Source of the DNA: Acidobacteriota bacterium
GTDB taxonomy: Bacteria > Acidobacteriota > Terriglobia > Terriglobales > Acidobacteriaceae
Length of the DNA: 9,174 nt
Reading direction: 5' to 3'
Assembly: GCA_021782675.1 (NCBI GenBank)
Contig: JAJXUS010000055.1
Coordinates: 1-9,174 of the forward strand
In this document: positions 1 through 7,153 of the stretch, in pieces
Position numbering within the stretch: the first letter of the stretch is position 1
Layout: every line of letters begins with the position of its first letter
Notes under the pieces: generated by a model
What the model was told of the DNA's origin: nothing
The model's input: the letters and a program-made list of their open reading frames with translations, nothing else
Database searches by the model: none
Made by a program: the position numbers and the translations under genes

Positions 1-2
1 AT

Positions 3-224
3 TACGCCAACGAGCAACATCGCTTCGGCTGGGTGGTCGAGATCGATCCGCACGACGGCAGCAGGAAGCCCGTCAAGCGCACCGCGATGGGGCGCTTCAA
101 GCATGAGGGCGCCGAGGTCACGGTGGCCGACACGCTCGAACGGCGGGATCTCGATATCGTGCAGCGCGTAGGCACCGTCGGGATTCAGCCGAGTGCACCC
201 GTTGCGTGCATTGGCGTACCGTAA
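3..224 (+). pseudogene. PhoX-family (DUF839) phosphatase, internal fragment with broken 3' end
   Basis: The frame is open from the left edge and reads [16 protein letters not shown], then [20 protein letters not shown]. This is the conserved core of PhoX-type (DUF839) secreted alkaline phosphatases, which release phosphate from phosphoesters in the periplasm. The family match ends near base 128, just where PhoX proteins continue with a conserved stretch containing YMGDD. Instead the frame carries about 31 unfamiliar residues to a TAA at 222-224. Full PhoX proteins have several hundred residues, so the 5' part lies outside the window and the 3' part is absent. Bases 129 to about 265 match nothing I recognise on either strand. 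The fragment cannot be functional as it stands. It is either a deletion remnant or one side of an assembly chimera. The family call is firm; the cause of the break is unknown. Confidence 0.7.
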
Positions 225-3200
225 CGTACGGTTCGGCGCAAGTGGGAATCCAACCGGGGCCAAAAGCGGCAGGCGGCGAGGCGCGGTGCATCGTGTGCGG
301 GCTTCCTTTCGACTCGCAGCCGGTATATTCGCCGGATGGCAAGGACCTGGCATTTATCAGCGATCGCGATGGCAACGAAAACCTCTGGGTGGCGCAGGCG
401 GACGGTAGCGATCCAAGGCAGATTTCAAAGCTGGAGGATAACAGCGAGTTTGTTTCGCCGGAGTGGGCCTCGGACGGCAGGTCCATCTACGTGACACATT
501 ACAAGCCGGACGTGAATGCCTTTTCACTTTGGCGCTATAGCGCCGACGGAGCAAATCATGAGCCGCTGGAAGAGGTGACGCATCCGAAGCAGACGTCGAG
601 CTCTCCCAAGGAATTCAATGACAACGCGATGGGTGCGGCGGTTTCGCCGGATGGGCGATATCTCTATTACGAAGACAAGACGGGCCTCGGTTACGACGAC
701 GATGTGGACTTTCCACTGTGGCATATCGTGCGCCGAGATTTGAAGACCGGCGCGGAACAGCCATTCATCGCGGCACAGGGCAGCGCCTTTCGGCCGCGCG
801 TTTCTCCGGATGGCAAGCTGCTGGTGTATGCGGAGCGCTACCAGGGCAAGACGGAACTGCGCGTGCGCAACCTGGAGACGGATGCCGACCGGATGCTGGC
901 GTATCCAGTGCAGCGCGACGACCAGGAAGGCCTTGCTACGCGCGACCTGATGCCGCGCTACGCCTTTACGCCGGACAGCAAAAGCCTGTTGACCAACTTC
1001 GGCGGTAAGATTGTGCGCATTGATGTGACCAGTGGCAGGCAGTCCGATGTTCCGTTTGTTGCGCATGTAAAGCTGCCGGTGGGGCCGTATATGCGGCCGG
1101 AACTCAAGCAGGAGCCGCGCCCGGTCCGGGCACGGCTGATGCAAACGCCTTCGCAGAGCCCAGATGGAAAGCGACTCGTGTTCTCAGCCCTTGCGAAGGT
1201 GTATGTGGCGACAATCGGCGCAGACGGCAAGGCAGGCGTTCCGGTGCGGCTCACGTCTGGCATGCTGCCGGAGTTCGAGCCCGCGTGGTCGCCCGATGGC
1301 AAGTGGATTGTGTATGTGACGTGGACGCCGGAGTCGGGCGGCGAGGTATGGCGGGCGCGTGGGGACGGCTCAGGGAAGTCGCAGAAGATCACGGATCACG
1401 AAGATTACTACGCCTATCCCGTTTTTGCGCCGGATGGCAAGAGCGTGTTTGTGTTGCGCGCAGTGGAGTACGACCAGGTGCATAAGGCGGCAGACTTTCC
1501 GCCCTACCAGGCGAGCCTTATCGAAATTCCGCTGCAGCCGACCGGCGGTGGCGCGGCGAAGGTGATTGCATCGGGGCTCCTGCGCAGCGGCGCCCAATTT
1601 ACCGGCGAAGCAGGCGTGCTCTATCTCAATTTTGCTGATGGGCTATATCGCGTGCCGTTGGATGGTGGCAAGCCGCGGCGGGTGCTGCATATCGTAGGGC
1701 CGGCCTACTACTTCATGGAAGGAAGGGCGCCTGCCGATGGTGTGAAGATCAGCCCCGACGGCCAGTGGGCGCTGGCCCAGATCACCCAGCAGCTTTACCT
1801 GATCCGGATTCCCGGCGGTGTCGCCAACGCAAGTAAAGAGCTTGAGGCGGAACTGGCGAAGGCATCTCCGCTGGAGACGCGGCTGACTTCGGTTGGCGCG
1901 GATTTCTTCGACTGGGCGGAGGGCGGCAAGACCATTACATGGACACTGGGCTCCACTTTCTTTCGCGAAAAGCTGGCAGATGTAGGGGGTTCGTATCAAC
2001 CTCCGCCAGGCACGGATCTTGAACGCGCGGGTGTTGAGCACATTTCGGTAACTGTGGAGGTGCCGCGCGATGTGCCCCATGGCGCGATTGTGCTGCGTGG
2101 CGCGACGGCGATTACCATGCAGCGCAATCCGGCTGGCGGCGACGGCGTGATTGCAGACGCGGATGTTGTTGTGGTGGACAACCACATTGCCGCGGTCGGC
2201 AAGCGGGGCAGCGTGCCGGTGCCGCCGGGCGCGAAGATCCTGGACGAGGCCGGCAAGTTCATTGTGCCGGGATTCATCGATGTGCACATTCACTGGGGTT
2301 CGATCCGGCGCGGAATTCTTGATCCCGAATGCTGGGAATTTCAGGCGGCGCTGGCTTATGGCATCACCGCTACGCTCGATCCTTCCTCGCTGAGTATCGA
2401 CCTGTTCGCTTACCAGGACATGCTGAACGCGGGCATGATGACGGGGAGCCGGGTGTTCACGACCGGGCCGGCGCTATTCTCGTTTAACCACATCGAAACC
2501 GAGGAAGAAGCGCTCGATGATATTCGCCGCAATTCTGACTTTTATCGCACCCATAATCTGAAGGAGTACCGCACGGGTAACCGCGGGCAGCGCGAACTGG
2601 TGGCGGAGGCCAGCCGCACGCTCGGGATGCTGACGACGACCGAGGGCGCCATGAACATGAAGCTGGACATGACGCAGATTCAGGATGGCTTTTCTGGCAA
2701 TGAGCATGCGTACTCGGCGGTACCCATCGCCGACGATATTGTGCAGCTCTTCGCAAAGACGGGCGTGAGTTATACGCCGACGCTGCAGATCTCCAATGGC
2801 GGCATGTGGGGTCAGGATTATTTCTTCTCTCATGAGTCGCCTTACTTTGACAGCAAGCTGCGCCGCTTTGTCCCGCACTTTGTGCTGGCCAAAAAGATGG
2901 AGAGACTGCATTGGGGATTGCCGCAGGAGTTTTCGTTCCCCCTGATCGCGGCAGGAGCAGCGCGCATCCAGCGCCAGGGCGGCCTGGTAGCGGTAGGCAG
3001 TCACGGCGAGTTGCCGGGTATGGGCTACCAGTTCGAGATGCAGGCGCTGGCCATGGGCGGCATGACTCCGCAGGAGGTGCTGTGGGCAGCGACCATGGGC
3101 TCGGCGAAGACGATCGGGCGCGACAGCGAACTGGGAAGCCTGACCGCCGGCAAGTATGCGGACATGGTGGTACTGGACAAAGATCCCACGCGCGATATTC

Positions 3201-3352
3201 ACAACGCGCTGGCGATTGTATCGGTGATGAAGAATGGAAGGCTCTACGATGGCCAGACGCTGAACGAAGTCTGGCCCCGCCAGCAAGTGCAGCCAGCGAC
3301 GTGGTGGCAACGCGACGAATCAGTGCAGACCGGAGCAGCAGGGGCGCGGTAA
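206..3352 (+). CDS. TolB-propeller/amidohydrolase fusion protein, N-terminus missing
   Basis: This is a large metal-dependent hydrolase of the amidohydrolase superfamily, normally exported, fused behind a TolB/PD40-type beta-propeller. Numbered from the GTG at 206, propeller motifs of the SPDGK type start near residues 41, 87, 146, 199, 254, 317, 361, 407 and 515. The amidohydrolase domain covers about 635-1025. It shows HxH in DVHIH (H694, H696), K786 in LKEY, E813 in TTTEG, H834 in NEH and H933 in VGSHGE, ending with the usual [14 protein letters not shown] segment. Substrate is unknown; relatives include imidazolonepropionase-like and dipeptidase-like enzymes. The GTG at 206 is only the first possible codon of the open frame: no Shine-Dalgarno or signal peptide is visible, and family-like sequence begins about residue 23 (GGEAR). 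The signal peptide and the start of the first blade, probably some 40-80 residues, are missing at the junction with the PhoX fragment. From there to the stop the frame is unbroken. The family call is secure; the start is not real biology. Confidence 0.85.
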   Translation: MHWRTVTYGSAQVGIQPGPKAAGGEARCIVCGLPFDSQPVYSPDGKDLAFISDRDGNENLWVAQADGSDPRQISKLEDNSEFVSPEWASDGRSIYVTHYKPDVNAFSLWRYSADGANHEPLEEVTHPKQTSSSPKEFNDNAMGAAVSPDGRYLYYEDKTGLGYDDDVDFPLWHIVRRDLKTGAEQPFIAAQGSAFRPRVSPDGKLLVYAERYQGKTELRVRNLETDADRMLAYPVQRDDQEGLATRDLMPRYAFTPDSKSLLTNFGGKIVRIDVTSGRQSDVPFVAHVKLPVGPYMRPELKQEPRPVRARLMQTPSQSPDGKRLVFSALAKVYVATIGADGKAGVPVRLTSGMLPEFEPAWSPDGKWIVYVTWTPESGGEVWRARGDGSGKSQKITDHEDYYAYPVFAPDGKSVFVLRAVEYDQVHKAADFPPYQASLIEIPLQPTGGGAAKVIASGLLRSGAQFTGEAGVLYLNFADGLYRVPLDGGKPRRVLHIVGPAYYFMEGRAPADGVKISPDGQWALAQITQQLYLIRIPGGVANASKELEAELAKASPLETRLTSVGADFFDWAEGGKTITWTLGSTFFREKLADVGGSYQPPPGTDLERAGVEHISVTVEVPRDVPHGAIVLRGATAITMQRNPAGGDGVIADADVVVVDNHIAAVGKRGSVPVPPGAKILDEAGKFIVPGFIDVHIHWGSIRRGILDPECWEFQAALAYGITATLDPSSLSIDLFAYQDMLNAGMMTGSRVFTTGPALFSFNHIETEEEALDDIRRNSDFYRTHNLKEYRTGNRGQRELVAEASRTLGMLTTTEGAMNMKLDMTQIQDGFSGNEHAYSAVPIADDIVQLFAKTGVSYTPTLQISNGGMWGQDYFFSHESPYFDSKLRRFVPHFVLAKKMERLHWGLPQEFSFPLIAAGAARIQRQGGLVAVGSHGELPGMGYQFEMQALAMGGMTPQEVLWAATMGSAKTIGRDSELGSLTAGKYADMVVLDKDPTRDIHNALAIVSVMKNGRLYDGQTLNEVWPRQQVQPATWWQRDESVQTGAAGAR
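218..232. repeat. Short inverted repeat at the gene-fragment junction
   Basis: ACCGTA (218-223) and TACGGT (227-232) are perfect 6-bp arms around ACG. The repeat contains the stop codon of the PhoX frame and lies in the stretch that matches neither flanking gene. No T-run follows, so it is a poor terminator. It may be chance or a trace of the joining event. Confidence 0.4.
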
Positions 3353-3411
3353 GGCGCGGCGGAAGTTCCTTCTGAGCTAAAGGTGGACGTCGAATCCGGA
3401 GAGGCGGCGTC

Positions 3412-3441
3412 TTGTGTGCACAATCTGGATCTATGTATGGT
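3412..3441 (+). promoter_or_regulatory. Candidate promoter and operator of the MocR-type regulator
   Basis: TTGTGT (3412-3417) and TATGGT (3436-3441) form a weak sigma70-like pair with an 18-bp spacer, ending 19 bp before the chosen ATG at 3461. A small inverted repeat, TTGTG-TG-CACAA (3412-3423), overlaps the -35 position. The 10-mer ATCTGGATCT (3423-3432) fills the spacer and recurs exactly at 4983-4992 before the dehydrogenase gene. That placement would suit autorepression by the regulator, as is common for MocR proteins. The repeat is seen directly; the promoter and operator roles are inferred. Confidence 0.35.
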
Positions 3442-3451
3442 GTGGAGAGTT

Positions 3452-3455
3452 GAGG
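3452..3455 (+). promoter_or_regulatory. Ribosome binding site supporting the start at 3461
   Basis: GAGG lies 5 nt before the ATG at 3461. The frame is open back to a GTG at 3383, but that codon has only an overlapping AAAGG before it and would add 26 residues with no family counterpart, so 3461 is preferred. Confidence 0.5.
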
Positions 3456-3460
3456 ATAAA

Positions 3461-4969
3461 ATGAGTCCAGATAATGTCGTGAACGGGGAACAGGATCGGA
3501 GAGCGCGGATGCGGCGTTTCAAGTTGCTTTTTCTCGATCGTGGAAGCCCGGTTTCCTTGCAGGCGCAACTGACGAGCCAGATCAAGGAGCTGATCCGGAC
3601 AGGGCAGCTTGCGGCTGGAGACCGATTGCCATCAAGCCGCGATCTGGCGGCGGACCTGCGCATCTCGCGCAACACCGTGGTCTACACCTATGAGCGGTTG
3701 ATCAGCGAAGGCTATCTGGACAGCCGGCTGCGCAGCCGAATTTACGTCGCCGATACGGCTCCGGAGCTGCAACGCGCGGCGCGCGAGCGGGGCCGGCACC
3801 GGCAGGCGGTGCGCGTGCCCGCTACTGTGCCGATTGCGGGCGGCTCGACGGCGCCCATGCCCTTTCGCCCCTGTCAGCCGGACGTGCAGTTGTTTCCGCT
3901 GGCCATGTGGAATCGCCTCCGCAGCCGGGCGCTGCGCACCACCAACCGAGGGCTGCTGCATTACAACTCGGCCGCGGTGCTGGGGTTGCGCGAGCTGCGC
4001 GAGAACCTGGCCGCGTATCTGCGCGAGAGCCGTGGGGTGCGCTGTGAGTGGTGGCAGGTTGCCATCACGTCGGGATCGCAGCAGGCGCTGTATCTTTTGT
4101 CGCGCCTGTTACTGAAGCCGGGCGACCGCGTGTACATGGAAGATCCCGGCTACCAGGGAGCCGCCAAGGCATGGCAGGTTGCGGGCGCGGACATCCAGTA
4201 TCTACCCGTGGGCAGCGAGGGCGTGACGATTCCTCATCTGGCGGAGGAACCCGGAAAGCTCATGTACGTGACGCCATCGCGGCAGTTTCCCACAGGTGTT
4301 TCACTGTCGCTGAGTCGGCGCTTGGCCTTGGTCAACGGCGCTGCGGACAGTGGCACATGGATTGTCGAGGATGATTATGACTCGGAGTTTCGTTACGAGG
4401 CGGCGCCTTTGCCGAGCCTGCAGAATCTTGATGTAAGCGGGCGCGTGATCTACATCGGAACATTCAGCAAGCTGCTGTTTCCTGCGCTGCGCCTGGGCTA
4501 TGCAGTGCTGCCCGTGCCCCTCGTGGAGGATTTCCAGGCGCTGAAAAGCACGGTCGAGGATCACGGGCCGATGATCGACCAGGCGACGCTCGCGGCCTTT
4601 CTGGACACCGGTGCGTTTTATTCGCACATTCGGCGCTGCCGGCGTGCATACGCCGAGCGCCAGCGCGCATTTCTCGACGGGATACAGCGGGGCGGACTGC
4701 CGCTGGACTTTCGTTACACCGATGGTGGCATGAACCTGGCCGGTTTTCTGCCGCCGGAATATCAGGATGTGGAAGCATCGGCGCGACTGCGGCGCGCGGG
4801 GCTGGACGTGCCGGCGCTGTCATCCTACTCGGGACGGGCGGCCGATGCGCACGCGAACCATAACGCCGAACCGCGGACGGACCATGGCCTGGTGTTTGGG
4901 TTTACTGCTTTTACGCCGGAACGGATCAGACTCGGGGTCGAGATGGTGCTGCGCACTGGACTGGCATGA
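3461..4969 (+). CDS. MocR-type transcriptional regulator (GntR winged helix + PLP aminotransferase-like domain)
   Basis: A cytoplasmic, PLP-binding transcription factor of 502 residues, the usual MocR/PdxR length. A GntR winged helix occupies about residues 30-98, with the recognition region at PSSRDLAADLRISRNTVV (57-74). A linker follows, then a class I aminotransferase-like domain from about 130 to 498. That domain has the family signatures ITSGSQQAL, EDPGYQGA, IVEDDYDSEF (D304-D305-Y306-D307) and GTFSKLLFPALRLGY, where K337 is the expected Schiff-base lysine. MocR proteins usually sense PLP or an amino acid or amine forming an aldimine with it, and control a neighbouring gene and often themselves. 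Here the downstream gene is a P5C dehydrogenase on the same strand, so the effector may be a proline, ornithine or glutamate-related compound; that is inference. The key residues look intact, so PLP binding is expected. The name MocR describes the subfamily; I do not assign PdxR, GabR or TauR. Confidence 0.9.
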   Translation: MSPDNVVNGEQDRRARMRRFKLLFLDRGSPVSLQAQLTSQIKELIRTGQLAAGDRLPSSRDLAADLRISRNTVVYTYERLISEGYLDSRLRSRIYVADTAPELQRAARERGRHRQAVRVPATVPIAGGSTAPMPFRPCQPDVQLFPLAMWNRLRSRALRTTNRGLLHYNSAAVLGLRELRENLAAYLRESRGVRCEWWQVAITSGSQQALYLLSRLLLKPGDRVYMEDPGYQGAAKAWQVAGADIQYLPVGSEGVTIPHLAEEPGKLMYVTPSRQFPTGVSLSLSRRLALVNGAADSGTWIVEDDYDSEFRYEAAPLPSLQNLDVSGRVIYIGTFSKLLFPALRLGYAVLPVPLVEDFQALKSTVEDHGPMIDQATLAAFLDTGAFYSHIRRCRRAYAERQRAFLDGIQRGGLPLDFRYTDGGMNLAGFLPPEYQDVEASARLRRAGLDVPALSSYSGRAADAHANHNAEPRTDHGLVFGFTAFTPERIRLGVEMVLRTGLA

Positions 4970-5029
4970 GCCACTGGATCGCATCTGGATCTGCTGTGGA
5001 ATCGATATCTGGCGCTTTCACTGGGCCAG
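4956..5029 (+). promoter_or_regulatory. Cluster of CTGG half-sites, candidate operator before the P5C dehydrogenase
   Basis: Six CTGG copies start at 4956, 4961, 4974, 4985, 5009 and 5021. Two of them form CTGGATC direct repeats (4974-4980 and 4985-4991) exactly 11 bp apart, about one helical turn. The second is part of ATCTGGATCT, shared with the regulator promoter. The last forms a short palindrome, CTGG-G-CCAG (5021-5029). The first two lie inside the end of the regulator gene and also take part in TGGC-ATGA-GCCA (4962-4973). I recall that some MocR proteins, such as TauR, bind CTGGAC-type direct repeats, which resembles this. No convincing -35/-10 pair follows; the best is a weak extended -10-like TGCTAGATG (5041-5049). 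Role inferred. Confidence 0.4.
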
Positions 5030-5166
5030 CAAATCTTTGATGCTAGATGAAGTTCGCGACCCGTTGGAGTGAACAAACGCGGGCCCCCCGACTTCGTTGA
5101 TCTCAGAGAGCCAAACGACATCGACGAGGCGCGGTCTTCCTGCTTCGCGAACTACAGACAACACTC

Positions 5167-5172
5167 AAGGAG
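5167..5172 (+). promoter_or_regulatory. Ribosome binding site (AAGGAG) setting the start at 5183
   Basis: A near-perfect Shine-Dalgarno lies 10 nt before the ATG at 5183. It supports this start over the in-frame GTG at 5069, which would add 38 residues that the family lacks. Confidence 0.65.
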
Positions 5173-5182
5173 CGCAGCCGCG

Positions 5183-6748
5183 ATGCCGACGCAGATTCAT
5201 TCCCGTCTTTCGATTTTTGCGAACGAGCCTTTCACCGATTTCGCGCAACCGCGGGAAGAGCAGGCGATGCGCGCGGCAATTGCGAACACACGCGCTGGGC
5301 TGGGCCGGAGCTATGCGTCGTCTTTCAGCACAGGAGAGGGAGCGGCGGAGCGGATCGTCTCAGTAAATCCCGCCGGGCCCGACGAAGTAATTGGAGTGCA
5401 CTATGGTTCGCCCGCCGAGGTGGACGAGGCGATGCGGCGCGCCGAGGACGTCTTTGCGGAGTGGAGCCGGACGGACACAGCAACACGCACTGGGTTGCTG
5501 CGGCGCGCGGCGGCAAAACTGCGGGAGGCCAAGCACACCTTTTCTGCCTGGCTGGTATTGGAGGCGGGTAAGAACTGGGTGGAAGCGGATGCGGACACAG
5601 CCGAGGCCATCGACTTTCTGGAGTTTTATGCTTTGCAGGCGGAGCGGCTGGCAGAGAGCGCACCCGCGATCCAGTATCCCGGTGAGGTAGACAAGCTGCG
5701 TCACCTGCTGCTGGGGCCGGGGGTGGTTTTGCCGCCGTGGAATTTTCCTCTGGCAATTCTGGCGGGAATGACCTGCGCGGCGATTGTTGCGGGAAACACG
5801 GTGGTGCTGAAGCCTTCGCCGCTGGCGCCCACCATTGGCCGATTGTTTGTGGACCTGCTGCGCGAGTGCGGCATTCCTGAAGGCGTGGTCAACCTGCTCC
5901 AGGGTGGCGCTTCGGTGGGAGCGGAGCTGGTGGCGCATCCGCGCGCGCGTTTCATCGCCTTCACCGGATCAAAGCGGGCGGGGCTTGAGATTCACGCTCG
6001 CGCCGCGCACTCGCTGCCACAGCAGCACTGGATCAAGCGGACGATCCTCGAACTTGGTGGTAAAGACGCGATTGTGGTGGATCGCGATGCGGATTTGGAT
6101 CTGGCCGCGCAGGGCATTGTTGCTTCCGCCTTCGGTTTCAGCGGCCAGAAGTGCTCCGCCTGCTCGCGGCTGATTGTGCACGAGGATGTGTACGAGCATG
6201 TGCTTCAAGCCGTCGTCGAGAAGACCGCTACGCTGGCTTGGGGCGATCCGGCGGAGAACCACGCCGTAACCCCGGTGATCGATGAAACGGCATACCGGCG
6301 CATCCTTGGCTACGCGGCTGACGCGCCCCGGCAGGGCCGGGTGATCGCCGGCGGCAATGCACTGACCCCACCGGAGCAGGGATACTACGTGGCCCCCACC
6401 ATCGTTGCCGATGTAGACTCGGCCAGCCCCCTGGCGCAGGAGGAGATCTTCGGACCGGTGCTGGCGGCGATCAAGGCCACGAGTTTCGGTGATGCGCTGC
6501 GCATCGCCAACGGAACCCCCTATGGATTGACGGGGGCGGTGTACAGCAGTTCAGAGGAGCATCTGGAGAGGGCGGCAGAGGAGTTTCACGTGGGCAACCT
6601 CTACCTGAACCGCAAGTGCACCGGCGCCATGGTGGGCGCGCATCCCTTTGGCGGATTCAATTTGTCGGGTACGGATTCGAAGGCCGGAGGAGAGGATTAC
6701 CTGCTGCATTTCACGCAGGCCAAGTCGATTGCGCGGCGCCTTCTGTAG
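5183..6748 (+). CDS. rocA: L-glutamate gamma-semialdehyde dehydrogenase (1-pyrroline-5-carboxylate dehydrogenase), RocA/PruA type
   Basis: This NAD(P)-dependent aldehyde dehydrogenase oxidises L-glutamate 5-semialdehyde, in equilibrium with pyrroline-5-carboxylate, to L-glutamate. It is the final shared step of proline, ornithine and arginine breakdown in the cytoplasm. The 521 residues match the stand-alone bacterial RocA length of about 515. The N-terminus NEPFTDF is typical of the group. Catalytic features are N187 in PPWNFPLAI, E290 in ILELGGKD and nucleophile C324 in FGFSGQKCSACSR. The C-terminal NRKCTGAMVGAHPFGGFNLSG and TDSKAGGEDYLLHFTQAK blocks separate P5C dehydrogenases from other aldehyde dehydrogenases. 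There is no fused proline dehydrogenase (PutA) and none nearby, so that partner must be encoded elsewhere. The gene follows a MocR-type regulator after a 213-bp leader holding candidate operators, suggesting its own regulated promoter rather than simple co-transcription. The symbol rocA is by family; pruA is equally used. Confidence 0.92.
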   Translation: MPTQIHSRLSIFANEPFTDFAQPREEQAMRAAIANTRAGLGRSYASSFSTGEGAAERIVSVNPAGPDEVIGVHYGSPAEVDEAMRRAEDVFAEWSRTDTATRTGLLRRAAAKLREAKHTFSAWLVLEAGKNWVEADADTAEAIDFLEFYALQAERLAESAPAIQYPGEVDKLRHLLLGPGVVLPPWNFPLAILAGMTCAAIVAGNTVVLKPSPLAPTIGRLFVDLLRECGIPEGVVNLLQGGASVGAELVAHPRARFIAFTGSKRAGLEIHARAAHSLPQQHWIKRTILELGGKDAIVVDRDADLDLAAQGIVASAFGFSGQKCSACSRLIVHEDVYEHVLQAVVEKTATLAWGDPAENHAVTPVIDETAYRRILGYAADAPRQGRVIAGGNALTPPEQGYYVAPTIVADVDSASPLAQEEIFGPVLAAIKATSFGDALRIANGTPYGLTGAVYSSSEEHLERAAEEFHVGNLYLNRKCTGAMVGAHPFGGFNLSGTDSKAGGEDYLLHFTQAKSIARRLL

Positions 6749-6762
6749 GGCTTCCCGCAGTC

Positions 6763-6778
6763 AGATGCCGGGGCATCT
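6763..6778. terminator. Hairpin between the P5C dehydrogenase gene and tRNA-Pro
   Basis: AGATGCC (6763-6769) and GGCATCT (6772-6778) form a 7-bp stem, or a 6-bp stem with a CGGG tetraloop. It sits 14 nt after the stop codon and 16 nt beyond the 3' end of the opposing tRNA gene. Only a weak T-rich stretch (CTTGTTGG) follows on the plus strand and none on the minus strand. It could serve as a modest terminator for either transcript. Confidence 0.45.
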
Positions 6779-6794
6779 CTTGTTGGCAAAAGAA

Positions 6795-6871
<77 letters not shown>

Positions 6872-7153
6872 ACAATCGGCGTGGAAGCGCAGCAATGGGG
6901 CGCGGCCTGGCGCGTTCATCCCCTGCATTGCGCTTGCTCAAGTGTAACAGAATCCGGCGAGTGAAGATGATGCGGCGCCCGGCGCGAATGCTTCTTTGCG
7001 CCCAGCCCGGACGAAGCTCAGTTCCAACTCGCACCCAGCCAATCAGGCAGAGAATGAGTGGAATCCGAACAAGATCCAAGCCCAGGATCGTTTCAAATTG
7101 TGGTGTAACATTCCTCTTGGGCGGGCTCCAATCCCGAACCAGAGTATCGGCCC
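6872..7153. other. Intergenic region between tRNA-Pro and the TPR-thioredoxin gene
   Basis: This 282-bp stretch separates two divergently transcribed genes and should hold both promoters. The tRNA may use the TGTTACACT element read on the minus strand. For the rightward gene, TAACAT (7106-7111) is a possible -10 without a convincing -35. Open frames crossing the region have no recognisable protein similarity. I see no repeat, riboswitch or small RNA that I can support. Confidence 0.5.

Noticed and set aside
1..270. Open minus-strand frame opposite the PhoX fragment with a protein-like stretch ([19 protein letters not shown])
   Set aside because: It stays open equally across the certain PhoX coding segment, lacks a recognisable family, and is best explained by GC-rich antisense openness; kept only as a note because bases 129-265 are otherwise unexplained.
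347..1443. Repeated GCCGGATGGCAAG-like strings
   Set aside because: They encode the SPDGK motifs of successive propeller blades in one frame and are explained by protein repeats, not by a DNA repeat array.
524..3310. Long minus-strand open frames opposite the amidohydrolase gene (for example 524-1144, 1643-2293, 2474-3310)
   Set aside because: They are rich in Arg/His/Ala/Pro with no family signatures and lie exactly opposite a well recognised gene; they are GC-driven shadows.
3383..3460. Extended start of the MocR-type regulator at GTG 3383
   Set aside because: It adds 26 residues without family counterpart and would place the likely promoter and repeat inside the coding region; ATG 3461 has a better ribosome site and gives normal length.
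5069..5182. Extended start of the P5C dehydrogenase at GTG 5069
   Set aside because: The ATG at 5183 has AAGGAG upstream and matches the usual RocA N-terminus and length; the extension reads as leader.
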